From the NCBI GenBank assembly GCA_035647435.1, contig DASRNM010000115.1:1-19461 (forward strand): a stretch of 19,461 bases of DNA. Direction: 5' to 3'. Source of the stretch: JAAZFZ01 sp035647435. GTDB lineage: Bacteria; Bacillota; Clostridia; Oscillospirales; Acutalibacteraceae. Of this stretch, positions 1 to 6,754 are shown piece by piece. A program made the position numbers and the translations under genes. Numbering within the stretch: position 1 is the first letter of the stretch; every line of letters begins with the position of its first letter. A model generated the notes under the pieces. That model was not told the DNA's origin, made no database searches, and saw only the letters and a list, made by a program, of their open reading frames with translations.

Positions 1-57
1 GGGTTAATTATCAATCGTTGTTTAATTTTCAAGGTACGCTCGTCTTTTTTAGGGACG
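1..57 (-). other. Probable rRNA operon leader (transcribed leftwards)
   Basis: On the minus strand the segment contains the word ACCTTGAAAATTAAAC, followed by an AT-rich run. Words of the form CCTTGAAAA(C/T)T are common in the leader and spacer regions of clostridial and bacillar rRNA operons, where they lie near antitermination and processing signals. No mature rRNA sequence is visible; the 16S gene (or less likely a tRNA cluster) should begin beyond the left edge. The strand and role are inferred from the promoters and this word. Confidence 0.5.
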
Positions 58-63
58 CCAACT

Positions 64-93
64 ATTATATCATATAACTCTAGCTGTTGTCAA
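64..93 (-). promoter_or_regulatory. Downstream rRNA-operon-type promoter (P2)
   Basis: On the minus strand, TTGACA (88-93) and TATAAT (64-69) are separated by 18 bases; both hexamers are perfect consensus. Transcription would start near position 57 and leave the window at its left edge. Both this promoter and the upstream one have the word CAGTTGACA at the -35 box, which suggests a duplicated or co-selected promoter pair. Confidence 0.8.
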
Positions 94-229
94 CTGTTTT
101 CGACGATTATTTTTTTGTCTCGCCGCCTCGTTTCGTCGCTCTAAACTCCGCCCCGCTCCTCGTTTCCGATAAGCCTAAAACTTCGTTTTCTTCCTCGTTC
201 TCTGCGATTGCTGCGTGGACAGCCTGCTT

Positions 230-258
230 ATATTATCACAGCTTCAACACCTTGTCAA
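230..258 (-). promoter_or_regulatory. Upstream rRNA-operon-type promoter (P1)
   Basis: Read on the minus strand, TTGACA (253-258) is followed after 17 bases by TAATAT (230-235). This is a near-consensus vegetative (sigma-A) promoter firing leftwards. A second strong promoter lies about 165 bases downstream in the same direction, and a leader like those before Firmicute rRNA genes follows. Tandem strong promoters of this kind are typical of rRNA operons. The rRNA gene itself is outside the window, so its identity is inferred. Confidence 0.75.
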
Positions 259-390
259 CTGCTTTTTTGAACTCCCACCACCCTTTCTCTACACCCATCC
301 GCGTGTTTCTTTTTCCTAGGGAACAAACACAGACAAGTGTTTTTTTCATATACTATAACTATAAAGTGGTCAAGTATATTTTAACTGACA

Positions 391-412
391 ATTCTTAATT
401 AAAATTAAGAAT
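391..412. repeat. Perfect 22-base palindrome between divergent promoters
   Basis: ATTCTTAATT (391-400) and its exact reverse complement AATTAAGAAT (403-412) flank an AA. The element lies between the leftward rRNA-type promoters and the rightward promoter of the desulfurase operon, about 77 bases upstream of the latter's -35 box. It has no GC stem and no T-run, so it is not a good terminator. It could be an operator for a dimeric regulator or merely AT-rich upstream DNA. Confidence 0.45.
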
Positions 413-488
413 AATAGAGCCGTTTGCGCACAAGCATTATTTCCAGGTTTAAATAACTACAAGATTTTTCAGTATTTGATATTTTTAA

Positions 489-517
489 TTGCAAGTGAGG
501 TAAAAATGATGTATAAT
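489..517 (+). promoter_or_regulatory. Promoter of the nifZ-thiI-cinA-sortase operon
   Basis: TTGCAA (489-494) and a perfect TATAAT (512-517) are separated by 17 bases. Predicted start is near 524, giving a leader of about 40 bases before the GTG start at 564. No other comparably good promoter was seen between here and 10694, which supports a single long transcription unit. Confidence 0.7.
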
Positions 518-563
518 TTACTCTATATAGAATTGGGTATTATGCGGTTTGGAGGGGGAAACA

Positions 564-1697
564 GTGGAGGTATATCTCGACAACAGCGCAACAACTGCTC
601 CCTGCTCAGAGGCTGTTGAGGCAACACAAAGCACTCTTCGCAACTGTTGGGGCAACCCTTCCTCTCTCTACAAGCGAGGTCTTGAGGCGGAAAAAGTTCT
701 TGAATCCTCAAGAAAACTTGTTGCAAAGCAACTTTCATGTAAAAGTGATGAGATTTACTTTACTTCCGGCGGAACAGAGAGTAACAACCTTGCGATTTTC
801 GGAACAGTCAATGCGCTAAAAAGGCGCGGACACAGAATCGTGTCCACTTCAATTGAACACCCAAGTGTTGAGGAATGCCTAAAGTATCTTGAAGGATTGG
901 GATTCGAGGTGATAAGGCTCACAGTTGACTCTGAAGGTAGATTTTCTCAAAAAGATTTAATGGCTGCCGTAAACTCGAAGACAATTCTTGTTAGCCTAAT
1001 GTTAGTCAACAATGAAGTTGGAACAATTCAACCGGTTGAATTTGCGAGAAGAGCTGTCAATGCCACAGGAGCACCCGCATATATTCACTGTGACGCTGTT
1101 CAGGCATTCGGAAAAACTAGGCTTCAAGTATCTGATCTGGATGTTGATTTGATATCGATAAGCTCACACAAAATCCATGGGCCTAAGGGTGTTGGTGCTT
1201 TATATATTAGAAAAGGGATTCGTATTGAGCCCAGAGCCTTTGGCGGTACTCAGGAAAAACGAATTCGTCCCGGCACTGAACCTATGCCAGCTATTGCAGG
1301 GTTCGGCGCAGCGGTAAAGGCGCTACCAAACCCCGCCACCGAAATCCACAAAATTTCAAGGCTACGCGACTATCTTTGTTATAAGTTGGGGCTTATGGAT
1401 GGGATAACAATTAACTCCCCTAAGGATTCTTTGCCTTATATTACAAACATTTCTGTTAATGGCATAAATTCAGAGCCTATGTTAAATTTTCTTTCAGACA
1501 GAGGAATTTATGTTTCGGCAGGCTCTGCATGTTCTAAGGGCAAAAAGAGTTCTGTGCTCAAAGCAATGGGTTTAAGTGATGAAAGGATCTCGAGCGCCTT
1601 GAGAATTAGCTTTTCAAGGATGACAACATTTGAGGATATTGATGTGCTGCTCGACGGATTGTCGGCTGTTCAGTCAAATATACGACCTCGAAGATGA
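564..1697 (+). CDS. nifZ: Cysteine desulfurase, NifS/IscS family (NifZ-like)
   Basis: A pyridoxal-phosphate enzyme that takes sulfur from cysteine, leaving alanine, and holds it as a persulfide. Visible in the 377-residue protein: the GGTESNN cofactor loop (about 69-75), HCDAVQ (about 175-180), the cofactor lysine in SSHKIHGPKG (Lys203) and the catalytic cysteine in SAGSACSKGK (Cys323). Length fits the family. The GTG start is chosen because GGAGGGGG (551-558) sits just upstream and the product then begins MEVYLDNSATT as in relatives; an in-frame TTG at 549 overlaps that ribosome site and is rejected. thiI follows after 25 bases. The same pairing (nifZ-thiI) occurs in Bacillus subtilis, where the desulfurase feeds tRNA 4-thiouridine synthesis, so that role is favoured over general Fe-S assembly. 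No iscU-like scaffold is adjacent. The family call is very sure; the symbol rests on context. Confidence 0.93.
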   Translation: MEVYLDNSATTAPCSEAVEATQSTLRNCWGNPSSLYKRGLEAEKVLESSRKLVAKQLSCKSDEIYFTSGGTESNNLAIFGTVNALKRRGHRIVSTSIEHPSVEECLKYLEGLGFEVIRLTVDSEGRFSQKDLMAAVNSKTILVSLMLVNNEVGTIQPVEFARRAVNATGAPAYIHCDAVQAFGKTRLQVSDLDVDLISISSHKIHGPKGVGALYIRKGIRIEPRAFGGTQEKRIRPGTEPMPAIAGFGAAVKALPNPATEIHKISRLRDYLCYKLGLMDGITINSPKDSLPYITNISVNGINSEPMLNFLSDRGIYVSAGSACSKGKKSSVLKAMGLSDERISSALRISFSRMTTFEDIDVLLDGLSAVQSNIRPRR

Positions 1698-1722
1698 ATA
1701 TTAAAAGTATGGAGTTTTATTG

Positions 1723-2892
1723 ATGAAGGAAATTATATTGGTCAAAAACGGTGAGCTTGCATTGAAGGGGCTTAACCGCAGAACCTTTGAAGATATTCTA
1801 ATTAAAAACATGAGACGAAGACTTTCGGATTTGGGTAAATGGAAATTTTCTCGCTCGCAATCCACTATAATGATTGAACCTCTTAATGATGATGCGGATT
1901 TTGAGCAGGCGGTTGAACGCTTGGGAAGAGTTTTCGGTATAGCGGCATTCTCCCGTGCCGCCGCTGTTGAAAAGGATTTTGACACCGTTTTGAATTGTGC
2001 TGGTCAATATCTATCAAATCAGCTAAAGCTTGCCGACACCTTTAAGGTCGAGGCAAAAAGGTCGGACAAGAAGTTCCCCTTAAAATCGCCCGAAATATGC
2101 TCAAGATTAGGCGAAAAGCTACTCAATACATTCGGCAATCTTTCGGTCGACGTTCACAACCCTGATATAACAGTTATGGTTGAAATCAGGGATAAATATG
2201 CTTTTATACATGCCGAACAGATAAAAGGCGCAGGAGGGATGCCTGTCGGGTCTTCTGGAAATTCTGCACTGCTCGTTTCCGGTGGAATTGACAGCCCGGT
2301 TGCAGGCTGGATGATGGCAAAAAGAGGACTGAAACTTACTGCAATACATTTCGCTTCTCCCCCATACACAAGTGAAAGGGCAGAGCAAAAGGTCCACAGC
2401 CTTTTGAGCCGTGTTGCAAGATACAGCGGTAGAATCAATCTTTTTGTAGTACCTTTCACAGAAATTCAAGAGAGCATCGTAGATAATTGCCCCGAGGATC
2501 TTTTCACCATAATCATGAGAAGAATGATGATGAGATGCTCCGAGATTATCGCAAGCAGAGAAGACTGCGGCGCTTTAATTACAGGTGAAAGTGTTGGACA
2601 AGTTGCGAGCCAAACCCTTTACGCCCTTGCTTGCACGCAAGCCGTGGTGGACATGCCTGTTTTTCGTCCGCTTATAGGGATGGATAAGGAAGAGGTTATT
2701 TCCATATCACGAAAAATAGAGACTTTTGATATATCAACACTCCCGTTTGAGGATTGTTGCACAGTTTTTACCCCTAAGCATCCTAGAACAAGACCAAATC
2801 TCAGGGCTGTTGAAAAAGCGGAAAACGGGCTAAATGTAAATGATTTAGTTGAGAAAGCCGTTGAATCCGCAAAAAGCATGATTATTGATTGA
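1723..2892 (+). CDS. thiI: tRNA 4-thiouridine synthase ThiI
   Basis: Adenylates uridine 8 of tRNA with ATP and replaces the oxygen with sulfur delivered by a cysteine desulfurase; the family can also serve thiamine thiazole synthesis. The 389-residue protein has the N-terminal ferredoxin-like part, a THUMP RNA-binding region (about 60-165), the PP-loop SGGIDSP (186-192), a GESVGQVASQT segment (about 288-298) and the Cys-Cys pair in FEDCCTVF (345-346), which matches the conserved cysteine region of the catalytic domain. It lacks the C-terminal rhodanese domain of the E. coli enzyme, as in Bacillus, so sulfur probably passes directly from the desulfurase encoded upstream. ATG at 1723 is preceded by GGAG (1711-1714); an in-frame TTG one codon earlier is unlikely. 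The next gene is 24 bases away. Confidence 0.95.
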   Translation: MKEIILVKNGELALKGLNRRTFEDILIKNMRRRLSDLGKWKFSRSQSTIMIEPLNDDADFEQAVERLGRVFGIAAFSRAAAVEKDFDTVLNCAGQYLSNQLKLADTFKVEAKRSDKKFPLKSPEICSRLGEKLLNTFGNLSVDVHNPDITVMVEIRDKYAFIHAEQIKGAGGMPVGSSGNSALLVSGGIDSPVAGWMMAKRGLKLTAIHFASPPYTSERAEQKVHSLLSRVARYSGRINLFVVPFTEIQESIVDNCPEDLFTIIMRRMMMRCSEIIASREDCGALITGESVGQVASQTLYALACTQAVVDMPVFRPLIGMDKEEVISISRKIETFDISTLPFEDCCTVFTPKHPRTRPNLRAVEKAENGLNVNDLVEKAVESAKSMIID

Positions 2893-2916
2893 TAAAAAAT
2901 TTTATAAGGTGATTGA

Positions 2917-3282
2917 TTGAAGACGATAGGTAATATAATATGGGTAATTTTCGGCGGATTGATACTGTCCTTAATGTGGGTGATAAGTGGCATACTATGT
3001 TGTGCAACAATAGTGGGGATACCCCTAGGCATTCAATGCTTTAAGTTTGCCCGCCTTGCATTATGGCCGTTTGATAGGGAGATATTATACGGGAACAGCG
3101 TTGTAAGCTTAATCTCAAACATTCTTTGGATAGTCTTTTTTGGTATAGAAATGAGCTTTATATGTTTTTTGCTTGGTGCACTTTTTTGTATAACCATTGT
3201 AGGCATACCTTTCGGTATACAGTTTTGGAAATTTGCAAAGCTTTCATTGATGCCCTTTGGAGCAAAAATAGTCAAAATATAA
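2917..3282 (+). CDS. yccF: YccF-family (DUF307) small membrane protein
   Basis: A 121-residue integral membrane protein built of two tandem copies of the same unit: GIPLGIQCFKFARLALWPF (about 34-52) and GIPFGIQFWKFAKLSLMPFG (about 95-114), each preceded by a long hydrophobic segment. This duplicated G-I-P-x-G-I-Q motif is diagnostic of the YccF/DUF307 family; its biochemical role is not established. The start is a TTG at 2917 with AAGGTGA (2906-2912) upstream; no ATG lies nearby in frame. It is placed between thiI and cinA with short gaps on both sides and is probably co-transcribed. Confidence 0.85.
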   Translation: MKTIGNIIWVIFGGLILSLMWVISGILCCATIVGIPLGIQCFKFARLALWPFDREILYGNSVVSLISNILWIVFFGIEMSFICFLLGALFCITIVGIPFGIQFWKFAKLSLMPFGAKIVKI

Positions 3283-3300
3283 ACAGCAGGGAGATTTAAG

Positions 3301-4548
3301 ATGTACAACTGTGAAATAATCTGTGTGGGTACAGAGCTTCTGCTTGGCGACATTTTGAATACGGACGCTCAATTCCTTTCAAAAGAGCTTGCCTCAATGG
3401 GAATTGCGGTTTTGCACCAAAGCGTTGTGGGCGACAATAAAAAAAGACTTAAAAAAGAACTTGAAACAGCTCTTTCAAGGAGCGATATTGTAATCACAAG
3501 TGGTGGGCTCGGCCCAACCCCTGACGACATCACAAGAGAAGTGTGCTGCGATGTTATGGGTTTTGAAACCGAACTTAACAAGCCAATACTTAATAATATT
3601 AAATCCTATTTTGAGGGTAAAAATAAAAAGATGCCTGAAAGTAACAAAAAGCAGGCATATGTTCCAATTGGCGGAGTGGTATTTGAAAACACCAACGGAA
3701 CAGCCCCAGGGGCCGCCATGGAAAGGGACGGAAAGTGCATGATTATTTTGCCCGGCCCTCCCAACGAGCTTAAACCGATGTTCATCAATCAGGTAAAGCC
3801 ACTTTTGCAAAAATACTCAAGTGGTGCCATTGTTTCACATACTGTTAGAACAATGGGAATTGGTGAAAGTGCAATGGCAGAACTTGTCGGTGATTTGCTT
3901 GACAATGAAAACCCGACCGTTGCGCCCTATGCAAAAAACGGCGAGGCTCTCCTTCGCATTACCGCAAAATCAGATAGTGAAGAAAATGCAAACAGCCTTT
4001 GTGTTCCAATGCTTTCTTTAATTAGGCAAAGGCTCGGTAATTATGTATATGGAATTGATGTTGACAGTATTGAACAAAGAGTCGTTGAGCTTTTGATTGA
4101 AAAAGAGCAAACGATAGCATTGGCAGAGAGCTGCACCGCAGGCTACATCTCAAAAAGGATCACAGATGTACCCGGCTCTTCAAAGGTATTTGAATGTGGG
4201 ATCGTTTCTTATTCAGACAAGGTGAAAATAAAGCTTTTGGGTATTTCGCCAGAAACCTTTATGCACCACGGCGTAGTAAGCGAGCAAACCGCAAAGGAAA
4301 TGGCAAAAAATGTTCGCATTGTAGGCAACTCCAACATAGGCATCGGTATAACAGGTGTTGCGGGGCCGGGAAGCGACGAAAACTCAAATCCTGCAGGAAT
4401 AATCTATATTGCTCTTGCAGGCGAGGATTCGGTTTATGTTGAAAAGCTTGAAACAAATAAACCACACAATCGTGAATATAACCGTTTTGTCGCCTCATCA
4501 GTGGCGCTTAATATTGTTAGACTTTATTTGGAAGGGTGTTTGTTATGA
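3301..4548 (+). CDS. cinA: CinA: MoCF-like domain plus NMN amidohydrolase
   Basis: The 415-residue protein has the full CinA layout. Residues 1-170 are the MoCF-like (COG1058) domain with GTELLLGD (10-17), the nucleotide-binding SGGLGPTPDD (67-76) and LPGPPNE (150-156). A short linking domain follows (about 175-255). Residues 256-410 are the PncC nicotinamide-nucleotide amidase domain with AESCTAGY (275-282, catalytic Ser277) and TGVAGPG (351-357). The family hydrolyses NMN and ADP-ribose-type nucleotides and recycles pyridine nucleotides; the name comes from its competence-induced link in streptococci. All key motifs are intact, so it should be active. AGGGAG (3288-3293) precedes the ATG. 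The stop overlaps the start of the next gene (ATGA at 4545-4548), implying translational coupling with the sortase. A much-diverged copy of this protein appears to be fused into the gene at 6755. Confidence 0.95.
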   Translation: MYNCEIICVGTELLLGDILNTDAQFLSKELASMGIAVLHQSVVGDNKKRLKKELETALSRSDIVITSGGLGPTPDDITREVCCDVMGFETELNKPILNNIKSYFEGKNKKMPESNKKQAYVPIGGVVFENTNGTAPGAAMERDGKCMIILPGPPNELKPMFINQVKPLLQKYSSGAIVSHTVRTMGIGESAMAELVGDLLDNENPTVAPYAKNGEALLRITAKSDSEENANSLCVPMLSLIRQRLGNYVYGIDVDSIEQRVVELLIEKEQTIALAESCTAGYISKRITDVPGSSKVFECGIVSYSDKVKIKLLGISPETFMHHGVVSEQTAKEMAKNVRIVGNSNIGIGITGVAGPGSDENSNPAGIIYIALAGEDSVYVEKLETNKPHNREYNRFVASSVALNIVRLYLEGCLL

Positions 4549-5495
4549 AAAGAGGAATGAAAGACAGTCATGTCGTTCAATTTGTCGTTGCAGTAGCTCT
4601 GATTATACTAACATTTTTAGGGGCAATCATCGGTACATTTAATCTTTTGATTTTTCAAAGTTTTACCTCAATAGATGTGGGTATTGGCGGGGACGTTATC
4701 GCAAGACCATTTGAAACACTTATGGAAAACGTTAGCCCCTTTCATTTCACAGGAAATGCCCCTTCCGGCATGCTTGATAAATATAGTATTCTGCACGCAT
4801 TAAATGACGATGTTGCCGGATGGTTAAAAATTCCCAACACTTCAATAGATACTGTCGTTGTACAGAGCAGGAGCAATAATTATTATCTTAAAAGTGATTT
4901 TTATGGAAATTATACAGGTTACGGCAATGTCTATATGGATTACAGAGCTAACACGAAAGACCTAATTCAAAACACTGCTTTGTATGCACACACAACAGTA
5001 GCGAAGGAGCAAGCCTTTTATGACCTTGATAAATACAAAAATCCAAGCTTTTTTATAAACAATCCGATAATAGAATTCGGCACCCTTTATTCAGATTACA
5101 AATGGAAGGTTTTTGCAGTTTATCTAACAACGGTTAAGCCGTCCGACGACAACGGGAGCGTCTTTTATTATATTGAACCTAACATCAATAAAACAAATTT
5201 TAATGGATACATTGAACAGGTTAACCAACGTGTGTTTTTTAAAACAGGTGTAGATGTTAACTCCTCCGATAAAATTCTTACACTATCAACCTGTGCATAC
5301 GACTACGGCAATGACATTAACACAAGGCTTGTAGTCTCTGCCCGTCTTTTGCGAAAAGGGGAAAGCGAGAGCGTTGACAAGAATTTAGTTAAAGAAAACT
5401 CTAACTATCGTCGGCCTCAAGTGTGGTACGACAGGTACGGCAGATACAACCCATATCATGAAAATGTCGCTTGGAAAAGCGCAACTTACAATTAA
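4545..5495 (+). CDS. Class B sortase, first of tandem pair (atypical His motif)
   Basis: A membrane-anchored cysteine transpeptidase predicted to attach surface proteins to peptidoglycan or polymerise them. One N-terminal membrane segment (about 10-37) is followed by an extracellular class B domain: NDDVAGWLKIP (about 87-97), catalytic Cys250 in TLSTCAYDY, and Arg261 in TRLVVSAR. The expected catalytic histidine is at 149, but in YAHTT rather than the usual YGHN, so activity or specificity may differ. The ATG at 4545 overlaps the cinA stop and follows GGAAGGGTG; the in-frame GTG at 4536 lies inside that ribosome site. The C-terminal tail (PQVWYDRYGRYNPY) matches the tail of the second sortase (PQIWYDTYNNGKNPY), so the two arose by duplication. 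No sortase substrate with a C-terminal sorting signal was found in the window. Confidence 0.88.
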   Translation: MKRGMKDSHVVQFVVAVALIILTFLGAIIGTFNLLIFQSFTSIDVGIGGDVIARPFETLMENVSPFHFTGNAPSGMLDKYSILHALNDDVAGWLKIPNTSIDTVVVQSRSNNYYLKSDFYGNYTGYGNVYMDYRANTKDLIQNTALYAHTTVAKEQAFYDLDKYKNPSFFINNPIIEFGTLYSDYKWKVFAVYLTTVKPSDDNGSVFYYIEPNINKTNFNGYIEQVNQRVFFKTGVDVNSSDKILTLSTCAYDYGNDINTRLVVSARLLRKGESESVDKNLVKENSNYRRPQVWYDRYGRYNPYHENVAWKSATYN

Positions 5496-5509
5496 TAGGA
5501 GGTTTTCAT

Positions 5510-6724
5510 ATGTCCAAAAATGACGATGATTTCGGATATAAACAAGGGAACCCTCCCGAAAACACCTCAAACAAAAGCAAGGAGCCTGACACTGCGAGAA
5601 TAATAGAAGTTTCATGTAATCAAAAAGAGGACATGCTGTCGGATAATGATTACAATCACCCTCCCGTTTACAGGTTTGATGAAAATTCTGCAAACAAAGA
5701 GGTCAAGGTTGATATTCCAACACAGGGGAGCGAAAATGTTAAAGAAAAAACCAGTAACAAAAACAAGAATAAAAGTCTTTTTGCTAAGGTTTTTCCATCA
5801 AGAAATGATTCAACCGCTGAGGTTTTAAGAAAAATTGTTCTCATTGTCTGTGTTTTAATTATGGTGGTTTGCGTGGGGATTATTCTTAACATATATGTTT
5901 TTGAGCCTTTAGCCGCCCAAAAAAACGACTCCGAAATTATTGATATAAAGAACACCCCAAACAACTCAGATATATTTTTGAAGTATCCTAACGTCGACTT
6001 CCCAAAGGGTATGAACCCAGAGTTTGCGAGCCTTTACGCAAAGAACAACGACTTTGCCGGCTGGCTTGAAATTAAAGGACTCGGCATGGAGTTCGCTGTT
6101 GTTCAGGCAGAGGATAATGAAGAATATGTGAGAAAAAACTTCTACAAGCAAACCACAAAATATGGGTGCCCGTTTGTTGACAGGCGAAACAGCCTTCATT
6201 ATCTGAACCGTAACACAATTATCTATGGTCACAACATGTCATACGATGATCTCTTGTTCGGCAAGCTCGAGCAATATAAAACAATCGAAGGTTTCAAAAC
6301 CGCACCTGTTATTGACTTTAACACTCTTTTTGAAGATTATTGCTGGAAAGTTTATGCCGTCTTCATCTCAAATGCGGACAAAGAGCACGACAATGATTAT
6401 GTGTTCAATTATATATTTACAAACGTGAGCAGCGACGAGGTCTTTGCGGAATATATCGACGAATTGGACCGTCGCAAACTCTACACAACAGGTGTTGACA
6501 TTAACCCGAGTGATAAAATACTGACTCTGTCAACTTGCACTTATGAGTTTAGAAACGCACGACTTGTAATTGTTGCAAGAATGGTCAGAGAAAACGAAAG
6601 TACGAGCGTTGACACTTCGACAGCAACCAAAAACAGCTCTGTGAAATATCCACAGATATGGTATGATACTTACAATAATGGAAAAAACCCATACTTTTCC
6701 GCAAAAAAGTGGTTGCCTCGATAA
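5510..6724 (+). CDS. Class B sortase, second of tandem pair (long cytoplasmic tail)
   Basis: A 404-residue sortase with a complete catalytic set: His241 in IYGHNMSYDD, Cys343 in TLSTCTYEF and Arg351 in ARLVIVAR. FAGWLEI (about 182-188) is the usual class B strand. It differs from its neighbour by a hydrophilic N-terminal tail of roughly 105 residues rich in Asn, Lys, Asp and Glu before the single membrane segment (about 107-133); this tail should be cytoplasmic and disordered. Start choice: AGGAGG (5497-5502) lies 7 bases before the ATG at 5510, whereas an earlier in-frame start at 5471 overlaps the preceding gene and has no ribosome site. It is 14 bases from the first sortase and 30 bases from the next gene. 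Substrates are unknown. Confidence 0.92.
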   Translation: MSKNDDDFGYKQGNPPENTSNKSKEPDTARIIEVSCNQKEDMLSDNDYNHPPVYRFDENSANKEVKVDIPTQGSENVKEKTSNKNKNKSLFAKVFPSRNDSTAEVLRKIVLIVCVLIMVVCVGIILNIYVFEPLAAQKNDSEIIDIKNTPNNSDIFLKYPNVDFPKGMNPEFASLYAKNNDFAGWLEIKGLGMEFAVVQAEDNEEYVRKNFYKQTTKYGCPFVDRRNSLHYLNRNTIIYGHNMSYDDLLFGKLEQYKTIEGFKTAPVIDFNTLFEDYCWKVYAVFISNADKEHDNDYVFNYIFTNVSSDEVFAEYIDELDRRKLYTTGVDINPSDKILTLSTCTYEFRNARLVIVARMVRENESTSVDTSTATKNSSVKYPQIWYDTYNNGKNPYFSAKKWLPR

Positions 6725-6754
6725 ACTTAACACCAACACATTAGGAGGAAAAGC

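Noticed and set aside
345..373. A possible third leftward promoter (TTGACC, 17 bases, TATGAA)
   Set aside because: The -10 box is poor and the spacing that improves it is too short; the two promoters further left are far better.
87..398. A 103-residue open frame on the plus strand in the left intergenic region
   Set aside because: No ribosome binding site, composition unlike the other proteins, and it lies across two strong minus-strand rRNA-type promoters, so it is noise.
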